A stretch of 64,000 nucleotides of DNA from Neurospora intermedia (Eukaryota; Ascomycota; Sordariomycetes; Sordariales; Sordariaceae). The notes beneath the pieces were generated by a model, which saw only the letters and a list, made by a program, of their open reading frames with translations, was not told the origin of the DNA and did no database searches. The DNA is taken from positions 124,001 through 188,000 of the forward strand of contig BTPP01000008.1 in NCBI GenBank assembly GCA_037102815.1, given 5' to 3'. Made by a program: the position numbers and the translations under genes. The stretch's first letter is position 1. The number at the start of each line of letters is the position of its first letter. Shown one piece after another: positions 25,206 through 36,330 of the stretch.

Positions 25206-26969
25206 ATGGCCGATTACACTGCTCCCGGAGCCCCCGGCACCAACAACGCCGCTCCTACCATGAACGGCAACTCTGAGGCCAACTTCCAGGCCCCCGCCGC
25301 CCTTGTTCAGCCCGGTACCAACGAGGCCAGCAAGACTCTGTGGTAAGTACCAAGCCATTAGGCTCGCTTTTAACCTTGTGTTCACTGTGGTCTTCATGAA
25401 TGAGGTCTGACTTCGGTTTCAGGATGGGCGAAATGGAAGGCTGGATGGACGAGAACTTTATTAAGAACGTTTTCACCACTGTCCTCGGCGAGACAGTTCA
25501 GGTCAAGGTCATCCGCGATCGCAACTCTGGGTGAGTATCTCTGTTATCTTGATCATCGCCTTGCGTCCTGCCGCTCCTGTATACTTACATTATCCAAACC
25601 ACAGCAACGCCGGCTACTGCTTCATTGAGTTTGCCACCCCTGAGGCCGCTCAGAAGGCCCTTAACCTGAACGGCACCCCGGTTCCCAACAGCAACCGTGC
25701 CTTCAAGCTGAACTGGGCTTCCGGCGGTGGTCTGATTGACCGTCGGTGCGTACACATCTGCTTGTCATCCACTGAACATGTGACTGATAGCGATATAGCG
25801 ATGACCGTGGCCCCGAGTATAGCATCTTCGTCGGCGATCTGGGTCCCGAGGTCAACGAGTTTGTCCTCGTCTCGCTTTTCCAGTCTCGCTTCCCGTCCTG
25901 CAAGTCAGCTAAGATCATGACCGATGCCATGACCGGCCAATCCCGCGGCTACGGATTTGTTCGCTTTTCAGACGAAGGAGATCAGCAGAGGGCGCTCGTC
26001 GAGATGCAAGGCGTTTATTGTGGCAATCGTCCGATGAGAATTAGCACCGCGACTCCGAAGACTAGGTTAGTCCTTTGCCCTTTTATACTTTTGAACACGG
26101 TCCTAACACTTCTTAGCAGAACTCATCAGTACGGCGCTCATGCACCCCATGCCGCCAACCCCATGATGGCCCCTGTCCCCGCTCACGCGACCAACCTTCA
26201 GTGGGGAGTTCCCCCCCAGCCGTACTACTCCGGTTTCAACCCGATGCAGCCCATGAACCAGTTTACCGACCCCAACAATACGACTGTCTTCGTCGGCGGT
26301 CTCTCTGGCTACGTCACTGAGGATGAGCTCCGCTCCTTCTTCCAAGGTTTCGGTGAAATCACCTACGTTAAGATCCCTCCCGGCAAGGGATGCGGTTTTG
26401 TTCAGTTTGTCCACCGCCACGCGGCCGAAATGGCCATCAACCAGATGCAGGGTTACCCGATCGGCAACTCTCGCGTCCGTCTCTCCTGGGGTCGCTCCCA
26501 GAACAACTCCGGCGTCGGTACTCCCTACCGCCCCGCCCCCCCTCCGCCTCACTACATGGGCCCTCCTCCTCCGCCCGGCCCTGCTGGTCCTTATGGTGCT
26601 CCTCACTTCGGCGGCAACGGCGGACCGCCCCCGGCTTTGGTAGGCCCCACCTCTTCTGACCAGTATACCCCGGCCCCCTCCCCGGCTCAGCTTGCCGGCC
26701 CCCTGAAGCCCCCGCCCACTCCTGTTTTGGCTTATGCCACTCTTTACACGGCCACCCCCCCGCCGGCCACCCCCCCGCCGGCCACATTGGAGGCGTCCAA
26801 CCCTGGACGTCGCCGCCAGCCCACTAGCAGAGTTGCTGGTGGCAGAATCGGCAGCCACTATGGCAGCAACGGCCGCGTTCTCAACGGCCGAATCACCAAG
26901 CCTAAGACTGGACCCAGTGGTTCACATGGCCAAGTTGGCCGCTTCTTCCGCCGCGGCGGAATGAAATGA
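25206..26969 (+). CDS. Three-RRM RNA-binding protein, Nam8/Csx1/TIA-1 type, 500 aa, five exons
   Basis: Predicted exons are 25206-25342, 25423-25530, 25605-25745, 25799-26065 and 26120-26969; every junction keeps frame. RRM1 (about 43-122) has LWMGEMEGWMDE and the RNP1 AGYCFIEF. RRM2 (about 133-213) has SIFVGDLGPEV and RGYGFVRF. RRM3 (about 272-345) has TVFVGGLSGYV and KGCGFVQF. The spacing and the opening of RRM1 are characteristic of the Nam8/Ngr1/Csx1 group, which bind U-rich RNA in U1 snRNP-dependent splicing (Nam8) or in mRNA stability under stress (Csx1). Between RRM2 and RRM3 is a Pro/Asn/Met-rich linker; the tail is Pro-rich, then basic with RGG-like GGRIGSHYGSNGR and ends FFRRGGMK. 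The tail has a PPPATPPPAT duplication. Which of the two roles applies cannot be told from sequence alone. Confidence 0.92.
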
Positions 26970-28960
26970 GACCCGGGAGCCTCACAACCTCTGGACCTCA
27001 CGCAACCCAAACGACTTGACATGACAACAACGTTCTTTTCTTCAATTCTTTCCAACAACCTGTTTCTTCTAAACAACATTTTAGTCTGTGCTAACAACAA
27101 CATCAATAGTAATCACGCTCTGCCTATGCTTATGGTTGATCATCGCTCGGCGTTGGGGTGTGGCGTACCGGCAATCAAAACGTCCCCAGGTAACCGGTTG
27201 GCTTGAGCATTTCCCATCATTCTTCTCGGTCCGATAGCCACGACGAGGTGGCCACTTTTTGCTCGAGTTATTTGTGTCGTTTGGGGTTTGCTTGGGGCGT
27301 CGTACGGGTCTTTCTGGTCTACTCTACGAAATGGCTTGCTGCGCGGAGTTTTTCAAAATGATCATGGGTTTTACGATGGGAAGAGGATGTGGTCTAGTCT
27401 CAAAATTCTTGCTTGTCAACGCGTCTTTAGATTGGTTTTACGGCGAGCATTGTTGCTTTCGTTCATTTCATCTGGACGATCGAGCGATGGGAAGTTTTCC
27501 GCAACCCAGATACAAAGATATCTTGACAGATTCGTCACAAGTTAGCTTAGGTTGGCTTTCACAGTTTCCTGTGCGTGTGGCGGATTATCTATGGGTTAGC
27601 ATCGCTAAATCACTTCGCTATACCTCGTTTCGTTGTGCTTTGTGCTTCACAGTCTTTTGTCCTTTGTTGCACTTGATTTTCGCCATGATCTCCATCGAGC
27701 CTTGCTGTGCCCTTTATCTTGATTAACTTTAGATGAGTTTGAGGCTATGGTTGATGCATCGCGCGTCACTCTCCTCGCTTCACATCCATACATACAATTG
27801 ATGCTGCCCAAGCCCGAGCCCTTCCCATACATAGCTAAGGCTGGCCATTCACAGGACGCATCTAAACTACCTATGTCATGGCCATCCATGTCCCATAGAC
27901 GACTTTTCAGCCATCCTTGATGATTCTGGATACGGTGAAAGTGGCGTTTCGGCATATCTTCACTCACTAACGTTTGTGGTGATTATGGCCGAGCAGCCCT
28001 GTCTATCAAGATCTGTCGTCTCAGCCCGTACATTACCATGCTTCTCCAGAGTCTTTCAAGCATTCACATGGCACTGATGGGAGGCTTCTGAAAAGCCCAA
28101 GTACTAACAACACGAAGAGGGAAGTAAAAGTGGGAAATTAACTGCTATATCAAACCATGAAGAGCGAAAGATGATTTGCACCAACGTTGAAAGACTTCCA
28201 GTTTTGCTTGCCTCGTCTACTATCTTGGGTATGCTCTGTTCCGGATACGGATATGAACATTGTATTCAATAATCAATGAGCTGACGGATTGAGGCGAATT
28301 TCCTCAATGAGCATGTATGACGTGTCTGGTAGGTGTCAACGCGGACCTTATGTCTGCCATCACGGTAACACGCCGCGGGTTATTAAAGGGCTGGCAGCTT
28401 ACCAATGGAAGTCTTCTCGGCAGGGCCGCCTCCTTTCACATCACCCGGCTGTCAATTGCCCTGCCCTCCTAGTGGATAAAAGCATTCCCTTTAGATACCT
28501 ATAGTAGACATTGTTGACTGCTTCCTTCTCTAACTTGGACGAGCTCACTCTATCCTCACCCTTGGTTGCTCCCATGTTTAGCTTGGAAAGGGCCAGCCTT
28601 ACCAACCGGCAACAAAGTCCAACTTGGAAACACTGCTCCCATCCTTACGAACCAGAGAGTTTGGGTCTTAATCAGCAGATGGAGATTCGTGATTTCGAGT
28701 GGAATGTGGAAGAAAGTCCCAGCCCCGCTTTCGTCCCAACTTTGGAGAAGCCCCAGCTCCTGCATATATGTAAAAGCCTGCAAGCCAGAATGGAAGATAA
28801 GCAGAGAAGAAGGGGCACCAGACCGGAGTGGGGTCATCGCAAGTTGACTGCTACACCTGCACTGCGTGACTACAGTATACCATAGCGCGCACACGGTATC
28901 TGTAAAAATGGTCCGCGGGATCAATTCCATGTGACTGGACTGTTTTCCCATGGAGGGTCT
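26970..28960. other. 3' region of RRM gene and intergenic sequence, no supported gene
   Basis: About 26970-27700 is T-rich and looks like 3' UTR and downstream sequence. A 155-codon open frame at 27259-27726 has no domain resemblance and an unusual Cys/Phe-rich composition. Nothing else can be supported up to the sharp drop in GC at about 28960. Confidence 0.4.
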
Positions 28961-29474
28961 ATTTTCTAACTGTAAAATAATGCTCAGTATCTTCTTAAAA
29001 ATGAAATCATCCTATTAATAGTCGTGGTCTTTTTTATAAAATGGTATAAGTGTAAAAATCATCCCTAGTATGGTTTTATTCAAAGTTAGTCTTATATATT
29101 ATAGTTAAATTTTCTAGTAATTTTGTTTTGTAAGTATAAAAAAACTTTCAGCTTTAAAGTATAATTTCTACTTTAAATTAATCTTTTAACAAGAAGTTCA
29201 TTTTGGAAAGAGTAATTATTTTAACCCAAGTATAAAATATTTTACTTCTAAAGATTATTATTAACTTTAAATATTTTAAATATTTATTCATTTTTTATAT
29301 TATTAGTAAATAATTTTACAGTTAGGATGTACTCTTTTTCTACTTATAAAAATAAACTTTGAATATTCTAAGTTTATCTTTACTATTGTATAATTGGTAA
29401 ATAATTTTACAGTTATACTCTAACCTCTACCTACCTATATAAGTACAGGAATTCAACTTTTTTTTTAATTATTA

Positions 29475-29545
29475 AGCTTAGTGGCTTAATGGTTTTTATT
29501 CTTACTACCTTTCCTGAGATCATTAGTTCGATTCCAGTTGAAAGT
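29475..29545 (+). other. tRNA-like sequence with Pol III A and B boxes (decayed tRNA or tRNA-derived SINE)
   Basis: TGGCTTAATGG at 29482-29492 fits the A box TRGYNNANNGG, and GTTCGATTCC at 29526-29535 fits the B box GTTCRANNCC exactly. They are 33 bases apart, as in a tRNA. A T-arm partly pairs around the B box, but the acceptor stem matches poorly, so it is not a normal functional tRNA. The sequence sits in the otherwise AT-saturated block. Confidence 0.45.
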
Positions 29546-30092
29546 AAGTTTTTTCTATTTAAAAAGTTCTAAATAGTTAAAGTCTTATATTTCATTCAAA
29601 GTCTTAACTGTAAAAAAATAAAAAAATAAAAAAAAATAAAAAGTAAATCCTAACTGTAAAAATATCTATAGATTTTCATAATAGTAATTCTATAATTTTT
29701 TTTTTTCCTTTTTCTTCTTTTGTCACCTTATAAAAGTATTTACCAATTATAAAAGAGTCTTATTTTATATAAATTAATATATTGAATTTTGAATTTAGTA
29801 CTAAAATTATTTTCTTCTTTAAGAATTAATATATTTCTAAGTACTTATTAAAGAAAATGATTTCTTATTATAAAAAGAGATTTATTTTTCAAAATCATTT
29901 TGAGATTTAAAATAACTTTTATAAAAATATCATCTTTTTGGTTAAAGTTCATTTTAGTTAAAAGATTTTTATTTTGAATAAAATATTTACTATTAAAATA
30001 TTTCCACTCTGGAAAAAATTTATATGAAGTTTACTTATATAGTTCAAGTAGAATTATACACCTTTTATCATTTTTACCCAAAATCGTAATAC

Positions 30093-30134
30093 GATGATTT
30101 TACAATTGTCATATTTTACAACTGTAAAATCATC
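30093..30134. repeat. 17-base inverted repeat at the right edge of the AT-rich block
   Basis: Arms 30093-30109 and 30118-30134 are reverse complements except for one C/T difference, with an 8-base spacer. They lie exactly where composition returns to normal. The arm sequence ACAACTGTAAAATCATC is related to the motif recurring inside the block. Confidence 0.75.
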
Positions 30135-32765
30135 CGGAGGATCATTTTCCAGAACCCCTCCCGCGCGCTATGGTAGGTACCTCTACCTAATGATTGGGAC
30201 CTCCAGTCCAGAACGTCTTGGAAAGTTTGACAAGAAAGGAAGGAACAAACGGTCTTGGGGCTGGTCATCAAGGTCCCCTGCCTTTGTCGATGTCATCTGG
30301 AAAGAGGCTTCTTCAGCGAATATAAGGTTGGGTTGCTACGAATCAAGGTGACATGGGTGTTTACGTTTGTGCCTCGCTGTCTGCCTGACTTGTGGTTTAG
30401 AAGAAAAGTGAATTGAGGCCGTTGGTCATCTGCGTGTGCCAACTATGTCCGTTAAGGTTAGGCACTCGTTCTCGTGTAATCTAACGTGCAGACCTAAGGG
30501 ACGGCGAGGCTCAACAAAAGACAGCCAGGAAGGGCAGGGAGACTGGTGTTGAGCTTTCTTTGCGGCTTCCTTGGGGCTGGCTTAGCGTTTCGGGCCCGAG
30601 GGGCACTGGAAAGGCCGATGGGAAGGAGCTAACGGAGTGAAAGGAGTGAACGGTGTAATTTCATTTCCAATCGGGTAAAGGGTGATTGCTCGCTCAGGTA
30701 TCTGCTCAGATGGAATATATGTACGTGCCAAGTGCCTAGTCATTTCCTTCGATGCAAGAGGACGAGACGTAAAGGTGACCACTATGGAAGTTATTATACT
30801 TGTGGTGTACTTCCAACGGCGTGATACAGAATTTCTGTGTACAGCGGTTGCATGTCCTTGACGTCTTACGTGAATTCAGTTAACCATGCTGATTTTCTTC
30901 TCTGCTTGGGCATTGTTTGGTTACTTGTCCGTGTCTACGTAAACGGGGAAGGTGGTAAGGCCTTGCATGGCTTGACACAGCTTGAGCAGAAACCACCTCG
31001 ACCACATCCAGGATTTCCTACAGTCTTACGCATTCTCCTCGAAGCTTCCAACCAATACATGTCATCTTCCACTGGTTATGTTATCTAGGACATTGCAAAC
31101 TTTCTTGTGGTAAGCCTTACAGTTAAGCCTTCAGCGGCCTACCGCCCCAGGAAAAAGTCTATTACTATCAGCTGCGGCTCCCAGGAAGAGGGAACCCATA
31201 CCTAAGGTACCTTGTGTTATTTCCTTGCGCTAGCCATGACGAACTTAATCCTTTGAACGGCATCTTTGTTGTTTATTCGGCCACAGAATGTCTTTGGAAG
31301 ATCTCCAAGAGACCAGGGCACGGTAGGTAGTCTACATGTAGATTCCCCGCCCCCGCTGATACCCCTGAAAACAGTTCCTCAAAGAAGCAAAACAATAACA
31401 TGCTACCCCTTTGAGACAGCAGCCAGGAATTAACATCACACAAAGCTCATATTTGGGTTGCCCAGCATAGATACGAACACCACATGCCATTCGCAGGACA
31501 AGTACTGCAGTGGCATGGCCCCCTGATCCGACATCACCGTCCACAGCACATGCAGACATGTGAACTGCAAGGGGGACAAGTATCATTTGTTAGCAGTACC
31601 AATGTACACAGTGCTGTAGGCGGCCGTTATCAATGGCAGGGTTCGCTGGCGACGTCGGGGCCAATTACATGTATATACCTCTAGGTTGTCGTTAGTTCGG
31701 GATACATCCAACCACGGGTTCTGGAGAGGAAAAGCTCTTCACTGGTAGAATACTGGCTTGAATAAAGGTACCGCAGGAGTCAACCTTGACGATCCCGCGG
31801 GGACACTGCGCGGTTCAAAGTTTACCGATGTACATGGAAGAGGTTCTGTGAGGGCCAATTCGGACGGAAGAGAGCAAAGAACTCTTCTGCTACAAATATT
31901 GCTCATCAAAAACCATCGACTGAGGTCTTCTCCCAGATGGCGGAAGGATGAGGATGTGTGTACTTACCTAGGTATGTCGTCGGACAATTTATATCCGAGG
32001 TAGCACTTTCGATCGGGAATAGCTTGGTCGTGAAGGATCGTGGGTCGGCAGCATGCTGCCAAGCACCCCCAACCCCAAATGTGGCTTGCCCCTATTCCCC
32101 TTTCAGACAGGCTCGACAGGCAACAGCCCGTTATGTTACAGGCGCGCTGCTCGCTGCAGCCTCTCTGCACATGCAGGGTTCACGACCTGGATTGGGTCTC
32201 GAAGAAATCTTTGGTGGCTGGGGTTTTTCGTTCGTTCGCTGTTCCGAGTCGTCGGTTGCTGGCCGCCGCTGGGACTTGGTCCGCTAGTGCTTAGAATCGG
32301 TGCCGTAGTACCCATGTATGCTGACGTTGGGAGCTGAGATTCGCTGTTGCTGGATTTCGGGACGAGATGTATTTATGATGATGGTTTCCTCCCCTTTAAC
32401 CTTCCATCGCTTCCTTTTGTCTGTTCTCCTTTTCTCCCCTCTGTTCGGTGCTCGGACAACGGCGACAACGACGGCGACAACTCAATATCTGGAACCGGCT
32501 GGGCGCTGTTAAAGGTTAGCTCATGCTTGGAAGGCAGCAGTGGTCAAGGAAACCAACTTTTGGGAGGACTGAAGAGGAATTTGAGGTGGTGGGTAGCTTG
32601 GAGCTGACCTCTAGAAAGACCCATTGGACAATCCCGGAAACCTTGGGTTTTCAACATCGTGTTCCGAAGAGCTTTCCCAATACTTCACAATTCCCGCTTG
32701 CTTAGGGGTGGAAGCAGGACTGGAAGGTATCAGCAACTGTGACGGAACGTGGATGGACGGTATGG
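30135..32765. other. Intergenic 2.6 kb, no supported gene
   Basis: There are only short frames without family resemblance. Small details are a TACCTCTACC motif at about 30178 and a perfect 14-base palindrome GGCAGCATGCTGCC at 32047-32060. The right end should contain the promoter of the membrane protein gene. Confidence 0.4.
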
Positions 32766-33747
32766 ATGGATGTCGAACGGGGTTCTCGAAGCCTTTCGAG
32801 GTATGATGCCGGGCCAGGGCTCGTTTTCAAGCTGTCGCAAATCCTATCCCGGTTCCTGGCCCTAATGTATGAGGCGGGGATTCTCGCCTTGATGGGTTGG
32901 TGGTACCATGGATGGAAAGGGGATCCAAACGCGAGGGTGGACTTGATCTTCCCGTGCTTCTTTCCAGTACGTGTCTTGGCCTGAGCAAAGACGGCAGTTG
33001 AAGTTGTAGGACTCTTGCTAACATGGAGTGTGCAGCTGGGCGTGGCCGTTCTTGTAAACGCATACGAGATGGTCTCTTTTTCGTGCTTGGACCGGCGACG
33101 GCCGATCAATGTCATTGCCGTGTGCTTCGACGTCTTGATTTGCGCTGGTAGCACCTTTTGCTTTCTCCTTCTAGGGCTTATCGACAACGATCCAGTTCAG
33201 GACAGACTTAGAACAGACTCCACGCGGGAGCGATGGAGGAAGGACCAGAGTAAAGCAATGATCTTCATGATTGTGTTTTGGTAAGTCATTGGGTTCGATT
33301 GAAGTGTGTGATGCTGGCGCAACACTCATGTTGTTGATTGCTCCCACACCCTTTTCCCCAGTCGCAGGAGTCAAGACGGTCTTTCTTTGACATTGATGCC
33401 ATTGCTGACTTCGAACTTGTCGATGCAGCTTTCTTCATGCATTGTTTATAATTATGGCTTCGGCTGCATGTGTCTACTCGGGGATATTGAAGAACAGGGC
33501 CAGAAGGCGAAGGCGGATAGCACGAAACCGAGCGCAGATGGCCCGGTTTGCAGATGAACGACGGAGGCAAATGGACGTAGATAAAGCCCAAGTCGGGGCT
33601 CCGGTTGAGGATGTCGGACAGAATGAGGAACCGAGCGCCGAACGAAACTCAAGGGGAACGGAGTCAACACAGTCAACGGAGCTGGAAGGCAACGAACGAA
33701 GGACGAGGGAACGGCTCAGTAGAGCCACTGAGGCTAGCATGTCCTAG
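32766..33747 (+). CDS. Putative four-segment integral membrane protein, 254 aa, three exons
   Basis: Predicted exons are 32766-32966, 33036-33280 and 33429-33747. Introns use GTACGT and GTAAGT donors, a GCTAAC branch in the first, and CAG acceptors; all joins keep frame. Four hydrophobic segments are visible: ILSRFLALMYEAGILALMGWW, LGVAVLVNAYEMVSF, VIAVCFDVLICAGSTFCFLLLGL, and AMIFMIVFW joined across the intron to CFLHALFIIMASAACVY. A strongly basic stretch (NRARRRRRIARNRAQ) and an acidic/polar tail of about 70 residues follow and are probably cytosolic. The four-segment plan resembles MARVEL-like or fungal orphan membrane proteins, but I see no diagnostic motif. The first ATG is uncertain; an upstream exon is possible. 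Confidence 0.65.
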
Positions 33748-34530
33748 CCGGGGAGGTTACGGCACATTTACTCAATCAGGATCGTTATTTAGGGGAGTAT
33801 ACTAGAGGTACGTACCTCTATGGTTGGCCATCCTCTTTAGCGGCCGTCTTCTCGTGCGGCAGGTTTATTACCGTACACAATGTACCTTCCACACTGCCTA
33901 GATATCGCTGGACCGTCCATAGACCGAAGTAGGTAGTACCTTCCACTTGCTCCGATTCAGATTGGATTTTGAAATTTTGCACAGGATCTTGCCCTACTTT
34001 GCCGCACAATCTACTTGACTCTTCCACAAAACTATTCAGCTCTTTCACGTCTCGAACTTGAGTCATCAAGAATTTGCTCTCGCATCCTACTGCCTCCTTG
34101 GACTTCAACTTTCGACCCCAACCCGTTCTCTTGGGTAGGTATTTTCTTCTCTTCTCCTCCTTCTCCTCCTCCTCCTCCTGAACGAGACACATCGTCTCCT
34201 CAACGAGGCACGTCGTGCCGCAAGGGGTTGGGTCCCTCCTCAAGGGCCCTTCCATCCTGTCAAAATATTAGGTTGTTAGGCAAGGTCTTGATCCATACGG
34301 GTGTTCGTATAAGGTATGAGCTCCATCAACTGTGGCGAGTGTCTCCAACCGCTTGATACCCGTTTCCCGGTTTAATTTATCCTCGTCACGATTTTGGGCA
34401 CTTTGGGTCAGGCAAAGGCGCACACACAACTCGTGCAGCAGACACTCAAGCTCCTTTCATTCTGCAATCATGTCTACAAAAATGAAGTGCATCTGACTGA
34501 CCTGGCTTGATAAGATGCACGTGCAGTAAT
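33748..34530. other. Intergenic; contains an 18-base TACCTCTA palindrome
   Basis: No gene is supported. A perfect palindrome TAGAGGTACGTACCTCTA lies at 33803-33820. A TTCTCCTCC-rich tract is at about 34145-34180. An acceptor-like GTGCAG just before 34531 suggests that the next gene has a 5' UTR intron. Confidence 0.4.
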
Positions 34531-35798
34531 ATGCCTTTGGCCGCCGGCATCACCAAGAAGCTATCTGTCGAGGACAAGAAGAAGCAGGAGAAGAAAGACA
34601 CTGTCGCCAACGACTGTAGTGCCGGCCACGTCAGGTAAAACTCCGCTCTCCTCCTGTCACTCTTTCGTTATCGTATACCTACAGGTATGGTTGTTGACCA
34701 TAAATGAACCATAGTGGTCAAATCTCCGGTTTCTCGACTGTGCTGGCCGATGACGGGACGCATGTTTTGTCCCATCATCGGCCAACAATACCAAATTTCG
34801 TCATCTCCACCGCCGAATCCAGGCACACGCCATCACGGGGATCAGGCCCGGCGAAGACGCTACGCCGGGTACCCCTCTGCACCCCTATCCACTACAGTGA
34901 TGGCGTGTGCCCTGGTTACACAGATCTCTGTTTTAAAGTTCAAGAAGCTCTCCGCGAAGGCCAAGGAACGTAGAGGTACCTCTAGGTATGTGCTCATCCA
35001 ATCTGTACAATTCACCGACATCACCAAAGAATATTCCAAAGCACCATTGGAGGGGACCCTCAATTTCGGCCACACCTCACATGGCCTCCCCGTTCTTTCC
35101 GATCATGATGGGACCGATGACCACGAGCGGGAGAACTAACGAAGTTGCCAGATATTGTATGCCTGGGCAGTTTGAATCCGGACCTTCCTACCGAGCGAGG
35201 TTATCTTCCGGCCGGTTTGTTGGACCCAATGGCTTCAACATCAAGACGGGGGGTTGAGCAGTAAGTACCTATATGTCTATCCCTCGCCTTCCTTCATTAG
35301 AAACATGACTAATCGTGGAATCAGTTCATTAACCATCAACTCATCGCCTTGCCCTCACAAAAGGCTCTACGAAAGGAGAGAAAGATCAGCGGGGAGGCCG
35401 GCGACAACAAGAAGCGCAAGAAGCACAATGGCGAGACCGCCGAGAAGAAGGCTGAGCGCAAGAAGCAAAAGAAGAGCCAGTTGGGATCCTGGAGGTATAG
35501 CGATAGAGGAAACCGCTCGCTGGAGTTCGTCAGCGACCCTGTCACTTGTAGACCGCGGGGCAAGAATCCAGGTTGACAGGACCTTCACCTTGATCTCACC
35601 TTCACTTCCGCTTGATCAGGTTGATTGTTCAGCGATGTAAAGCTCTGCACCTCTCCTTCCGGGCCCGCTCCTGATCCGAATGAGACGGAAGAACAGAGGA
35701 AGCGCCGCTTGCGGAAGGAGGAGGAAAAGAAGAAGGAGAAGTTTGCCAGAAGTGAGCGAGGTGCAAAGGAGACGACAGAATGTGTTTTAAGTTTGTAG
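34531..35798 (+). CDS. Possible Lys/Glu-rich nuclear-type protein gene, exon structure unresolved
   Basis: Several separated stretches have strong coding character and the same biased composition. They are MPLAAGITKKLSVEDKKKQEKK at 34531 up to a GTAAAA donor at 34637; FKKLSAKAKERR near 34938-34976 before a GTACCT; ALRKERKISGEAGDNKKRKK and EKKAERKKQKKSQ near 35363-35480 after a CAAAAG acceptor; and NETEEQRKRRLRKEEEKKK near 35676-35798, ending in TAG at 35796-35798. I could not find one set of introns that joins them all in frame, so the span marks a probable gene, not a finished model. A basic coiled-coil nuclear or nucleolar protein would fit the composition. Function is unknown. Confidence 0.35.
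34971..34984. repeat. Perfect palindrome TAGAGGTACCTCTA
   Basis: This is a 14-base perfect dyad with the same half-site (TAGAGGTAC) as the palindrome at 33803-33820. It sits at the donor side of a predicted exon of the Lys/Glu-rich gene. Confidence 0.8.
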
Positions 35799-36330
35799 TA
35801 GTAACGGAAAAGCATAAGTGGAAATCAGAGTAGTCCAGAAACACCATATGAATACCACTCTCGTCTCCAAAAACTGTAGTTCCTCTCCGTGTTGCGAAGT
35901 CAAGTAAATTATGCGGTGACTTGTCACTCGTTCGTGAGTGAATACAAACAGTTCTCGGTGCTTGTTGAGTGATAATCACAAACCTCCTTGGGACCTGATA
36001 TTTTCAGTAGCTTGACGGTAGATGAGCGAAGACAATACGTAGACCAAGCACAAGAGTAATCATATGGAACGAAATCAAGCGTTTCAAATGGGGGTATCGT
36101 GTTATTAAATCTTCTCAACACACACATGTCTCCTATGTGCGAGACCTAAGCCCAAATGCGAAATTTCCACTGACGGAGTCAAACATGCTTCCCGCGCTGT
36201 AGTGATCCGGCTTGCAAAAACACCAAGTAATGTTCTTTGTGACGAAAATGCTTTCCCAAATTCATTCATGCATGCATCCCGAAACCAACAAACTCCTAAT
36301 GCAATTGAAATGTGTAGGGTATCTGATCCT
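35799..36330. other. Convergent intergenic region (two 3' ends)
   Basis: This lies between the end of a plus-strand candidate gene and the stop of the minus-strand LEA-like gene. It is A/T-leaning, with no frames worth naming; probably two facing 3' UTRs. Confidence 0.45.

Larger units (their letters stand above)
28962..30134. repeat. Extremely AT-rich block, probable RIP-destroyed repeat
   Basis: Composition changes abruptly at both edges. Inside, nearly all positions are A or T, with long runs such as TTTAAATATTTTAAATA and no open frame. Neighbouring DNA is about half GC. Such blocks are the known product of repeat-induced point mutation (C to T in duplicated DNA) in Neurospora relatives, usually over transposon relics, and are often methylated heterochromatin. 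Motif TAACTGTAAAA or its complement recurs at both ends and inside (near 28976, 29320, 29409, 29608, 29650, 30118). No parts of any element can be named with confidence. A tRNA-like promoter pair lies inside (listed separately). Confidence 0.7.

Noticed and set aside
26103-26858. 251-codon minus-strand Arg/Gly-rich frame
   Set aside because: Antisense shadow of the RRM gene's last exon.
27259-27726. 155-codon plus-strand frame after the RRM gene
   Set aside because: Cys/Phe/Trp-rich translation of T-rich 3' sequence; no domain.
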